NCBI GenBank assembly: GCA_001579985.1
Contig: LRSR01005078.1
Location: forward strand, 1 to 34,956
DNA: 34,956 nt
Reading direction: 5' to 3'
Origin: Hypsibius dujardini
Taxonomy: Eukaryota > Tardigrada > Eutardigrada > Parachela > Hypsibiidae
The notes under the pieces were generated by a model. That model worked only from the letters and a program-made list of their open reading frames with translations. It ran no database searches and was not told where the DNA came from. Position numbers and translations under genes: made by a program. How positions within the stretch are numbered: position 1 is the stretch's first letter; each line of letters begins with the position of its first letter. Below, one piece after another: positions 11,421 through 21,506 of this stretch.

Positions 11421-12008
11421 CACCCTAAAATCATTAAAAACTTATAAGTCAAAGCCCACGTTCTGTTTAGGAAATGACCAAATGACATAAAAGTAATATA
11501 AAAAAACTAGAACTACTTTTTAGCAGTTTCATTATTGTCTAAAAAATTATAATAAAGTCGTTAGTATGAACATATTTTATCTCCAGAACAACCAATTAGA
11601 CCGATCGAGGACCCACAAAAATATTAGATCCAATGAAATGGGAGCATATCCTACCCAGGTGTCTGTGAATGCCTCACACTGATTGTCAGAGATGTTGAAG
11701 GCGGCTCTGTCTGTCTTTACGCTCTCGCTGAGAATGTGGGCCGTCTGTTTCATTTATTTCAACACACAAGTCCGGTGGTGTGCATAAAAGAAAACAGCAG
11801 ATATATGGCAGCACTGTTGGTGTGGAGGACATGTTCCAGACAAGGCTCCATGATACATGTCGCGCAGTCTCTCAATTGTAAAATTTTATATATGCCGATT
11901 TGATAACGCAGACTTCGCACCCAAGTTTTCCGCAACAGGCTCGAAAAAAAACAGCAATCAGTTAGATCTTGGGTTGTTTTCTCAAAACTCTACGGCAAAA
12001 TGAATTAC
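11421..12008. repeat. Dispersed repeat family, copy A (long form)
   Basis: Matches 26883-27297 over its length, from CACCCTAAAATCATT to TTACGGCAAAATGAATTA. Shared blocks include TAGGAAATGACCAAATGA, CCAACCAAT variants and GCCGATTTGATAACGCAG. This copy holds 187 bp (11641-11827) absent from copy B; the break is sharp, both copies reading AAATG before it and GACATG after it. Both copies also keep a short similar reading frame (QTRLHDTCRAV ... YADL), here interrupted by a stop. Probably a decayed transposon; family unknown. Confidence 0.8.
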
Positions 12009-12367
12009 AATCAGTTTAATCCAAACTGATTAGTGCGTGCACAGCTGTGGTGGTACCTCGTGTAAAACTTGCAATAACTGCTCCAGTCGTAAGGACTGGT
12101 TGACGAAAGAACCTATGGAGTGGGACTTAAGATTTTAACATAAGTCGTTAGCGATGTATATATTATCTTGACGGAAAATCGCTTAAGACTTATATATCTT
12201 GCTCTTCAAATTCTGTACCGTTGCGGAACAACGAAAGGTGCCGTCCAAGTCAAGTCGGCTGATCTTCACTCTCAGCTGTCAGCTGCGATAAAAATCAACT
12301 ATGACATGTTCATTGTGGAAGTACCGCAGTGGGAATATTAATGCGAACTATATATAATCGTCGTGTT

Positions 12368-12373
12368 TTTATT
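12368..12373 (-). terminator. AATAAA polyadenylation signal of the pseudokinase gene
   Basis: Minus-strand AATAAA lies 14 bases after the stop codon of the kinase exon (12387-12389). Position and strand fit; close spacing would give a very short 3' UTR. Confidence 0.5.
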
Positions 12374-12386
12374 GCGTATAAAATGT

Positions 12387-15300
12387 TTAGACCTGTTGTG
12401 ACATTCCCGCCCGGATTGAGCTTGGCTCTACCCGTTTTCGTGACGGGCAAATCCAACTTCCACAGCGCTGTTCTATGTCCTTCGACGAACAGCTGTTCAG
12501 TAAATCGGAACTTGACGGTCGCAACTTCGGATCCATTTCCAGGCATTCGCGAACCAGTTGGACGAGGCCGTCCGGCAGGTCAACAAGTACCGTAGGCGTC
12601 CCTTCAACGTACTTGCTTTTGGATTCGCCCACTAAGCTCGCTGCTTTTGGCGCAACACCTGTCACCATCTGAATCACGACACACGCCCAACTCCAGATAT
12701 CGTAACTCGTAAAAACTTCCGCATCCTGGGGTTGAAATGCTGTACGGGATAATGCCGGAGAAACGTACGATTGACTGCTGGCCGTTGGAGTTCGCCCCAA
12801 GGATATTATTTGGACCAAACCATATCCTTGCCCAGGTCCCTGGAACATGATGTGTTCGCCCTTGAGGTCTCTGTGTATGATATTAGCCTCGTGAAGATAT
12901 TGCAGTCCACTCAGAATACCGTTGGACCAATCTATCAGCTGCTTCGGTTTAATGATATCCTTGACTCTATTCGCCAGTGTTCCACCTGTAAAGGGAAAGT
13001 AAAGCTAGTAGCAAATTATGTGAATCATCTAAGCGAAACAAGCAGTGCAAGATAGTTTCCTTGGGACTCGGTAACTGACATCCAAATTTTAACCACCAAA
13101 TCTACTGCCAAACCCGGTAAACACTTCTACAGTACATCAAAGATTTGTCGGTTGATTCTAGAAAACTTTTAGTTTCACTCAGCCTAGAAAAAGTTATCGA
13201 TGCTACCCCAACCCTGCTACATTGTTAAATTCTCCTATTGGAAGCATATTTGATCTCCCATAAACACCATCAATTTACAAGTTGTGAAAGTGTCCTGTCA
13301 TAGGCCATACGGTTGGGTCACTCGAAAATAATATTTAAAATGTTGGCCAATGGGCGATTGGCGAGTGGACAACTGCGTTAGCCTGACAGGTCCATTTTCC
13401 CAACAGTCACAGCAGCATGTATGCCTCCTCAAGTAGTACAGCTTGTACATACACGATTTTGACAAACGTGGATTCAAATAAAAGCCTAAATTTGCTTCCT
13501 TGAAATACATTGGCTACAATTTTGATAGGTTGAAAACTACATTTCAAATTTTTGCCTCACAGCTAGCAACTAAGTTTTCAACAAAACTGCGAATCTAAAG
13601 GGGCTCAAGGTTAGATGTCTTACCCTGCGGAGTGGCCGTAGGAAGAAAACATTGGATAATTTTCGGAAAGCCTTACAAGGAAATTTCCTTAGAAAGCCTG
13701 TTAGAGTTATGCTTTAAAACTGCTGCTTGGCAATCTTATTAATGCCCTTGGTCGATAGCACTGCGATCTGGTTTCTGATTTAGCTTGAAGAAAAAAAGAT
13801 TAAAATGCCATTGAATAAGCCAAACTAAATTTTCACATGCTCGCATGAGCTGGGCGCATAGAGCTCGCATATAAGCTCCTCCAGAATCAAGCCAATTTTA
13901 GACTGCTTTAACTGCTGCTTTAGAAATAGTAGCACTGTTCAGTTTTCACAATTTGTGTGGATGTGGCAGATGTTATGACAGGAACCGCCAAGAGTATTGC
14001 CGTACCCGGTATTTGCAATGCCCAATGCTTTGGAGAAAGAAAAGCGTACCTCCACAAAAAGTCATCACTACACGGTAGACCGGAAATCCGAATTCATCCG
14101 GAGGAGGTATATACAAGTGGCTGTAAATATGTCGTGCTATGTTCGGATGTCGCAACTTTTCGAACTTTTCGTAGATCTTCTCCATGATTTCTTTGTTATG
14201 CTGAATTTTATCCGAGCCCGCCAGTATAGGTATGTCCTTTACAGCTACTGAAAAGTTGCCCTTAAGGCGGCCCTTATACACTGTGGATCTTCGGCCACCG
14301 CCAGGTGACACGCTGACCAACGAATCTGCAAAAAGTAAGCCCAAACATTTCTGATTAACTACAAGTCCTAGTTTGTGCAGGATATGTCAATTCGAATCTG
14401 AGCACCGTGTTTAATTTACGCTTACAATTAAAATGACTATTTATTTTTTGGTGAACTTCAAGAATCGATCGATTTACGTAGTGTTTGTTATGCTTTAATT
14501 TTTTTCAAATGTAGAAACATCAAGAATATCAGTGCCATGTATTGGTTTCCTTACGATGCATTTATTGAGTTGTAAGGTTTAAAAAAAGTACTACTGTAGC
14601 GACGCGATTTTAAGGCGCAACGCAAACTGCGTTTTCCGTATATATGGCCCCAGATGTGCGTACAAAACTACCTACCCACTGAAATGCGCCTCAGTCTTCA
14701 ATTAAGCAACTTACCAACGGCCCACATGATTAGTGATTTTCACAAATCTTCAATCAAGAGATCAATCAACCGATCAATCAACCGAAAAAACAGGCTCTTA
14801 CGTTAGCCATCGGCGGAGGGTAGCCTCTCCAATTTTCTCCCCTCTGGAAAATTCTCGCTTAGACAATCCATGAGGCAAAGACCAGCGCTCCAAAATTGTA
14901 TTTCTTTAGTTTTCGGCAAAACAATTCGGGGATTTTAAACAGAAACGATAGATTTTGAACGGTAAATATTTGGAATAAATATTTAGGGTAATTCAGACGG
15001 AATGGTGGGCAAACAGCCCGGGGCGTGGCTACAGCTGTGCCTTAAAATCGCGTTGCTATAGTACATCTGTAATACTTACTGTACTAATAGACATACCACT
15101 AATTAAGCTGGCATTTGAGATTTCCGGCCACACCAGGAACATCCCGTCGGCGCCAGTAATACAAATAGGATACTTTAGGTGCTCATTCGTTGCCAAGTTC
15201 AACCCGAATGTTGTTGTGGCAGATTGTTTTGGAATTCCAACGGCAAAAACGTAGCTCCCTCCAAAGCTTCCCATGTTGCGTACCACCGAGTACACACTGA

Positions 15301-16174
15301 ACGATTTGCTGGACGCCAGCCCTTTTCCGAATTCCTTATCCAATGCCGTTCGGACTGTGTTGTTCTTATCTGCCGCCTCCGGTGATGACAGTACATTGGG
15401 GTCTGCCCATAGTACCAGTGCTAACAATTCAACGTTTCGCCAGTATTTCGAATACTGGAACAGCCCGTATGGCCCCATGCCATTGGAAATAACTTTATTT
15501 TCTGTTTCACCTTTTGTGACGGCATTTGTTTCAAATGTTTGAACCCAAAGGTTGGAGTAATGTGACGGCCGGATAACGTACGAAACATTAAGTCTTGGTT
15601 CTTCACCCCGGAATTCGTTTGATGAAAGTACGACAGACCAGGACCAGAACTTGTACGTCGTCCGTAGGATTTCCGCAAGTTTTCCTGATAGGTCCTGAAC
15701 ATTGACACTTTTCGAGCTTGTGGGTACGTTTTCATTTAGAAAGGAATAAATTTTAAATCCCAGTTCGCAAGCTGGTGCATCCGTTCCATATTCGCATATA
15801 TTTCGCCTGGAGTCGGACCCAATATTTAAAAAATCCAACTGATTTTTGTAGAAATTCGGGCTACTGAAGTATTGGGCGTCGATGTCAGTGTCGGTGAACC
15901 TACAACTTGTGAACGATTCTGCCTTCTGGCTAAGTTTCTCGTCTATGTTTGGGTGTCCAGCCCTTAAAATGGGAATTTCACCGTGGCTTACGCCCTTTGA
16001 ATCCGATGCAGCTTTCTCAGCTGAAGCAGGGTTATAAAGGGGAGCACTTTCATTGTCCGACATGGGTGACTCGCAGAAATTGGTGGATGCCAGAGGTTTT
16101 GATAAACCGATTGCACTGCCTGATTGCATATCTCTTTCAACTAGTGCTGAAGAATGTGTAAATTCGTACTCCAT
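12387..16174 (-). CDS. Orphan N-terminal domain fused to a degenerate protein kinase domain (probable pseudokinase), 650 aa
   Basis: Three phase-compatible exons: 15097-16174, 14050-14325, 12387-12985 (1953 nt, 650 aa plus stop). Residues 1-359 are an orphan region without a membrane segment or signal peptide. Residues about 360-620 form a kinase fold resembling the STE group: glycine loop SPGGGRRSTVYKG (third glycine is Ser), VAVK lysine about 389, FEKLRHPNI helix C, HRDLKGEHIM at 489-498, IISLG where IIDFG is expected (513-515), YDIWSWACVV helix F, and DPKLRPSSSDLL. The HRD Asp is kept, but the Mg-binding Asn is His and the DFG Asp is Ser, so catalysis is doubtful. The ATG at 16172-16174 is the first in frame. 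The exon 1 donor (G|GTATGT) was chosen by phase; a stronger GTAAGT 16 bp downstream would not keep frame with the kinase exon. Confidence 0.75.
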
Positions 16175-16243
16175 TTCAGTAAAATTTCAGTTGTTAACGG
16201 TATTTGGATTCTGATAAAACAGTGGGATCCGTCAACAAAAAAA

Positions 16244-16331
16244 TAGACAAGTAAAAGATTAACAAAAAGAGGATTAGCATGTAGATGATTAACAAGTAGA
16301 GGATTAACAATTAGACAAGTAGTAGATTAAC
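16244..16331. repeat. Short imperfect tandem repeat of a GATTAAC-containing unit
   Basis: Units of roughly 15-20 bp such as AAGTAGAGGATTAACAA and GTAGATGATTAACAAGTAG follow each other with small changes. It lies about 70 bp upstream of the pseudokinase start codon, in the probable promoter or 5' UTR. Confidence 0.6.
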
Positions 16332-16704
16332 TCGCATTATGTTAGGCACGAATCAGTATGTAGAAGTAACAAAATCACGCGTAAATATTGCTGTCGAGCA
16401 AGCTGTGTGCATGACTGCCAAAAATGTTTTACTGTTATCGTGAAGCCATTACCAGTTCAGCAGCAGTCGTTATCGCAACAGCCGAATCGAGTACAAATAT
16501 TGATTGCAGTCGCTCCGGCTCCAATGCAGTGTGCAAACAAAGACTAATGCACATATGTGTGAACCGAGGTGTTTAACGGACTTCTCGCGCAGGTGGGGGG
16601 GGGGGCATGTTTGCTTCGTAATGAAGATAAAATTGGAGATAGCCCTGTTTTAAATTATAAATTTATAAAACACTGAGGTTGCCTCCATCGTCTCATTTTG
16701 TTGG

Positions 16705-16724
16705 GGCAGGCAGGCAGGCAGGCA
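16705..16724. repeat. (GGCA)n microsatellite
   Basis: Five tandem GGCA units. No functional inference. Confidence 0.9.
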
Positions 16725-16989
16725 TGACTTTTGGGTCACTTTGCTGGTGACAAAAAAGAAAATTAATTCAAGCAACCTTTGGTCGGGCTCGATGCGGTCT
16801 AAAAAAACAGCCGTCCAATCGAAGGCGAACAAAGCCAGCTGTGTGCCTGTGGCTATGTATTCTGTTTTATGGCACTGTTTTGACACTTTGCAGGCGTTGG
16901 CTAGGCCACGAATAACAGCGAGCCCGCGTCCAGTTTATTTTACGTGTATACCCGCGACTAGAGTTGATTGACTTTATAGCCGTGGTCAG

Positions 16990-17022
16990 AGAACAAAAGG
17001 CAGAGACTCTGCCTCTTGTTCT
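16990..17022. repeat. 33-bp near-perfect palindrome
   Basis: AGAACAAAAGGCAGAG is followed after one base by its reverse complement with one mismatch (CTCTGCCTCTTGTTCT). It could extrude a cruciform or form an RNA hairpin. Confidence 0.8.
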
Positions 17023-17506
17023 GTGTGGCGTGGTCACGCACGAGTGTGCCCAGCGAAAGCCTCCTTCCCACACTGTATTAAACAGATCAGGAGACAAGCG
17101 GGCACTACATACACAAACTTTATGTATCACATTGACATAAAATGGTTTAATGGTGTAATGGTTCCTCAAGAGTGTACAACTTCTGGTCGACCCCATTGCA
17201 TTAAGAGATTTACAAATTCAGAAAACGACAGAACACAGTTTGGGACAAAAAACTCGTTTCGGTCTCTGGAGGTTGGAGACAATGTAGACTCTCCTCTCCC
17301 TCTGCTCCGTTTGGTACCACAGTACCTGTATCATGGTACCACAGTGCCATAAGGTTGCACCAAGCGAAATCGTTTCTTTCGACTTGGCGTGACTACTATT
17401 TTTTATATAAACCATGGGTCGACAGCCACGCGGAACTCTACACTTTTTTGGCCCGCCACCCGCGTAAGCAAGTCTTACGTCTACCTACCACCTATTTTAC
17501 TCTTTC

Positions 17507-17627
17507 NNNNNNNNNNNNNNNNNNNNNNNNNNNNNNNNNNNNNNNNNNNNNNNNNNNNNNNNNNNNNNNNNNNNNNNNNNNNNNNNNNNNNNNNNNNNNN
17601 NNNNNNNNNNNNNNNNNNNNNNNNNNN
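17507..17627. other. Assembly gap (121 N)
   Basis: A run of N in the divergent intergenic region. Its true length is unknown, so spacing between the two divergent genes is not reliable. Confidence 1.
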
Positions 17628-18278
17628 TCCACCCCAAGGACGATTCAATTTACAGAAGCAAGCTCTATTAATGGTCACAACATGAGTGGCGAGTTGCTTT
17701 CCACATGCCCTAAATTTACACACCGAACCTAACATTTTGTGAAACTCTATCAGTGAATAATTTAGCAGATATCGGTACAAGTTAGCAACCCGAGAGTAAT
17801 AATGGACATTTCAGATTAAGACACGCTTGAGATGGGATAGTGTCTAGAAAAAGGTTTGTGTCAAGATAGACCGCTAGGTTGATTGCTTCTACACGCCCCC
17901 CCCCGCATTGCGCGTAAAATAGGGTTGGCCCGAAATAGGGTTAAAACTAGGTAGATGCCCAGAAATATGGGAGACTGGTGATCTGAAAGCAAACATTTCA
18001 TAGGTCATCTGCCGAACTCTGAACCCGATGACACGATGAGTGGAAGGAAAACCCGAACAGGTGAGCCTACAGCGATATCGCCGTATGATAAGTCACTATT
18101 GTCACCTTAACGGGAACGTCCGTTGTTCCCTGATATCACGCACAAAGAAGGCCTACAAATGCGGGATAACATTATCAAGACGGGTCGAGCATAGCCACTC
18201 CAAGTTCATCGTTTGCACAAGCTCAAGGCTGTAAAAATCAACAATGTCAAACTGTCTATATCGTGCACAGGAAGTTTG

Positions 18279-19895
18279 ATGCTGCTGAGTTTACAACCCG
18301 TCTTAATTGGTGCTCTGCTGTTAGTTAGTAGTCTTATATTTAGTTGGAAAGCGCTCAGAGTAACGTACTTGCAAACAGCTACCCCAGCATACATTTCGGA
18401 AAACAGAATGGGCTCCCTTGGACACCTAATACTCAACGAAATCTTTAATATATTACGGTATCCCAATTCAACATCTGAGCATGGTCGAGAGATGCTGCGA
18501 AAGTTCTCCAATATGGGACCTATGGGAAATGAAACGCAGAATTGCTCTACGAGTATTGTCGTTGACATGCGTACCAGCAAATTCAAGGTGGAGTCTTTAC
18601 TTGATCGGATCCGAGGAACGGGGCATAAAATCAGATATCTTCTAAAGACATCCCGCCCGTTTCCTGCACTAAGCGGGCTATGTTCTAAATTCAGTAAGCA
18701 CAACTATAAAGACGGAGAAGAATGGCGTATGTTCCGCGAGTTGGATGAACAGTTACGGAACATAATGGAGGTGTTCGAGACCTTCTCCGGTGACGCAACA
18801 CGTGAAAACTGGCACACGTTTTTGGGTAACGTAAAACATCTCAATTCGAAATCCAAACTTTTACCCTCGTGGCTTAAGGAAGGATCTCTGGGGTTAAGGA
18901 TGGAAAACTCCATTAGGGATGGCGAAATTTCCTTGATGGAGTACCGAAAACTGCAGGAAGGAATTTGCATTATGCAGTCATGCCTATTGTTTTGTGTGGT
19001 GCTATCAGAGTGTGACATGCCTCTAACAAGAGGAACTATTAGTAACACCAAATTCCCCAAAGAGATCATTGGCATCTTGAAATCGCTTGAAAAGGAGGCA
19101 TCAGACTTTCTTTTCGTCGTTGACGAACGCTATTCTCTTCTGAATAATACAGCCTTTCTGCGCAACATGGAACACCAACAGGAGGGCACTGCGCCTGTCC
19201 AGCGTCTGTGTGAACTAGATAGCCTCGTTCGTAGCAAGATAAACAAAATCAGCGATAACCATAAACAGTACGAATTGGCGGAACACATTGGGAACTGGCT
19301 TGACCTGATATATGGGCACTTCTCCTGGACTGTCTTGGTAACCAAAGATGGCGAGAAACTTAGAAAATTTATGGAGACCAAATTTGACGTTGATCCGGGG
19401 TATAACGCTGAAATTTACATCCCACGTTATGCCGCCGATTCAAATTCAAAATTCATTGCTTCCCTCGGACGTGGCCTGAAGTATGGTTACCATCTATGCA
19501 ATGTCACCGAGCCTAATTTGGGCATCGCCTTAATTTGGGCTACCAGGCAGCCCGATTCGGATTACGGAGAATCCACAAAGGTCGAAAAATTCAAGGAAAA
19601 GATAAACGCAGGAATGGACTTAATACAGCTACAGGAGAAACTGCAGGATGAACCATGGGGCGCGTCAATGATAATGGGGATAGTTACGCATCCGGGAGTG
19701 CTCGAGACCGAAGACCGAGCCAGCTTGCTCGAAACTGAAGACCATATCGAAGACAATATCGAAATCTTTCAAACCACCAAAGACGGTGTTCTACCATTAC
19801 GCTGGCAAACTGAAAGTGGTAAACGAAACGTCTTAGCATGGCTGAAATTACCAGACCCCGTTGCGGATTCAACAGTTGGAAGTAAGACAATTTAA
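18279..19895 (+). CDS. Orphan 538-aa protein with N-terminal hydrophobic anchor; C-terminal third resembles the pseudokinase gene's N-terminal domain
   Basis: Single open exon ending in TAA (19893-19895). The first in-frame ATG (18279) starts MLLSLQPVLIGALLLVSS, a signal peptide or signal anchor, so the protein is probably secreted or a type II membrane protein. An upstream TTG in the same frame is not a credible start. The middle (about residues 100-330) is charged and mostly helical by composition, with scattered cysteines. From about residue 344 the order IYGHFSW, ALIWA (about 417), WGASMIMGIVTHP (about 460) and DGVLPLRW (about 501) parallels YKFWSW, LVLWA, GGSYVFAVGIP and DGMFLVW in the divergent gene. 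Two short ETED repeats occur near 470-485. No known family recognised. A GTAAGA seven codons before the stop could be a donor to a further exon. Confidence 0.72.
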   Translation: MLLSLQPVLIGALLLVSSLIFSWKALRVTYLQTATPAYISENRMGSLGHLILNEIFNILRYPNSTSEHGREMLRKFSNMGPMGNETQNCSTSIVVDMRTSKFKVESLLDRIRGTGHKIRYLLKTSRPFPALSGLCSKFSKHNYKDGEEWRMFRELDEQLRNIMEVFETFSGDATRENWHTFLGNVKHLNSKSKLLPSWLKEGSLGLRMENSIRDGEISLMEYRKLQEGICIMQSCLLFCVVLSECDMPLTRGTISNTKFPKEIIGILKSLEKEASDFLFVVDERYSLLNNTAFLRNMEHQQEGTAPVQRLCELDSLVRSKINKISDNHKQYELAEHIGNWLDLIYGHFSWTVLVTKDGEKLRKFMETKFDVDPGYNAEIYIPRYAADSNSKFIASLGRGLKYGYHLCNVTEPNLGIALIWATRQPDSDYGESTKVEKFKEKINAGMDLIQLQEKLQDEPWGASMIMGIVTHPGVLETEDRASLLETEDHIEDNIEIFQTTKDGVLPLRWQTESGKRNVLAWLKLPDPVADSTVGSKTI

Positions 19896-21107
19896 AGACA
19901 GTGCGCTCACCAAATTTTGTCAACAAAAAATTTCAATAATGGGTATACCCGTCAGAAATTAAGACAACTCAATTATTCTAAATTGAATGGCATCAGCAGA
20001 ATTTCGATCCGAAGTAAGGAGGCTGAGTTTTGACGGCTTGATCGGTCACTGCCGGTTATCTAGAAGTATAACCCCCCTCAAACTTTTTAAATCTTTTTTG
20101 ACGTAGATAAACTGAAAATGTTTCAGTAGGCTAAAAAACACAACAAGAGGTCGGAGAGACAAAACATCAGCAAGATACAAGCACGCAAAGTCTCGTCCCA
20201 ATGAATCATTTAAGCTATCAGCCAGGTACATTGCTTTTATTGAAGAACCGGCAACAGATTAATTGATTAATGGCAACTAAATTTACACAAACTAATCAAT
20301 CAAGCACAAGATTTGATTGACAAGTTTTGTATGATTTTCTAAAATAGTCTTAACGCCCACCAAAGGAAAAACAATTGGACTGACGTAGTCAAACTGAAAG
20401 TCCGTACTAGTATTCTTCAAGTATGATCCATAGCGGGGTCAGCGATGCCACACTTATGGCCTTAAACCCTTGTGTGACGGATCACCGAGCGAGGATTCGC
20501 TCGCTCACACACGCCCGGCACCCCATCACACTCATGGGAATCTGAATCAGTGGTGCCATTCAAAACCCATAAAAATCCATTTACAGATACTGCCATAGAA
20601 ACTCATCCCCTTTGCGACGGCTCGCTTCGCTCGCTCCCGCTCAAACCAGTAGTAATACTCACAATCGTTTTGGGAAACAGACGCTTGGTTGCTTGACTGG
20701 CCAGCGTACCAACACTGGTATTCTTTTGTGGCTAATCAACCCACAAAAAATGTCATTGTTTTTTCCATAGGTAAATTTAGCTGCCATTAATCAATAAGTC
20801 GGTCGCAAATAAATCAATATAATTGGCTGATATGGGCTTCAATTAGTTAAACAGTTGGACATTGGCTACTGTAATACTGTATATGATTGGCTATAACACA
20901 ACTGAACAAATGGCGTTGGTAAATTACCTACCGGAATCAATGATTTCAAAAGCTATCGCTGTGAAGAAGTGTGTTCATTTAAGTTATCGTCTATAGACAA
21001 CAAATTCAGCAATTATTGCTGAAATTTTACCTGTGTAAGTATTGGAGCTGTTACTGTGTTTTGATGTTACTGGATTCTGCCATTTCAGTTTTAAACTGGT
21101 TAGTTTA
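19896..21107. other. Intergenic, no gene seen
   Basis: Downstream of the 538-aa gene. Small GC-rich palindromic patches built from CGCTCGCTC occur near 20489-20510 and 20618-20640. No polyadenylation signal is clear close to the stop codon. Confidence 0.45.
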
Positions 21108-21506
21108 AGTCAGGCCTAATCCTGGCCACCCCGTTTTTCTGCCTAATCCTGGCCACTTTGCAAGAGGATTATCTAATTCGCTATTACGATTTCAATGAGA
21201 CTATCAACGCTGATAAGAAGGACTTTGACACCGGAACAATTCGATGCCGGGTTCAAATTGTTTGGATGGGTACTTTCAGATCAAAATGTGTCGGAAGAGA
21301 TAGGGAATCAGACAGAAATCCGACCGACGATTTCATACTAGACAAGAAGAGCGCGCTGCATGCGCTCTCTCACAGAGCATTCCCTTGTACGGCCTCGCCA
21401 TGCTAATCGAGCAATCTTAGCGATGGGCGCGCCACCTGTTGCCCTCACTAAATTAGGGTGGCCAGGATTAGGCCAAAAAACAAGGTGGCCAGGATTAGGC
21501 CTGACT
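21108..21506. mobile_element. 399-bp non-autonomous DNA transposon with doubled terminal motif
   Basis: Terminal inverted repeats of about 53 bp. The first 22 bases, AGTCAGGCCTAATCCTGGCC plus AC, match perfectly in inverted orientation. Inside each end the motif CCTAATCCTGGCCAC is repeated once more after about 16 bp, so there are four copies in two pairs. The 82-codon frame inside has no transposase features. No convincing target duplication: TTAA occurs near both ends but at unequal distances. Confidence 0.8.

Larger units (their letters stand above)
16332..18278. other. Divergent intergenic region between the pseudokinase gene and the 538-aa gene
   Basis: Holds the promoters of two genes transcribed away from each other. 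Visible items: a poly-G run near 16594, a GGCA microsatellite (16705-16724), a tight hairpin (16990-17022), a repeated GGTACCACAGT near 17312 and 17334, and the assembly gap at 17507-17627. No reading frame with recognisable content. Confidence 0.5.

Noticed and set aside
12387-16174. Receptor guanylate cyclase or receptor kinase interpretation of the kinase gene
   Set aside because: No signal peptide, membrane segment or cyclase domain is visible in the three exons.
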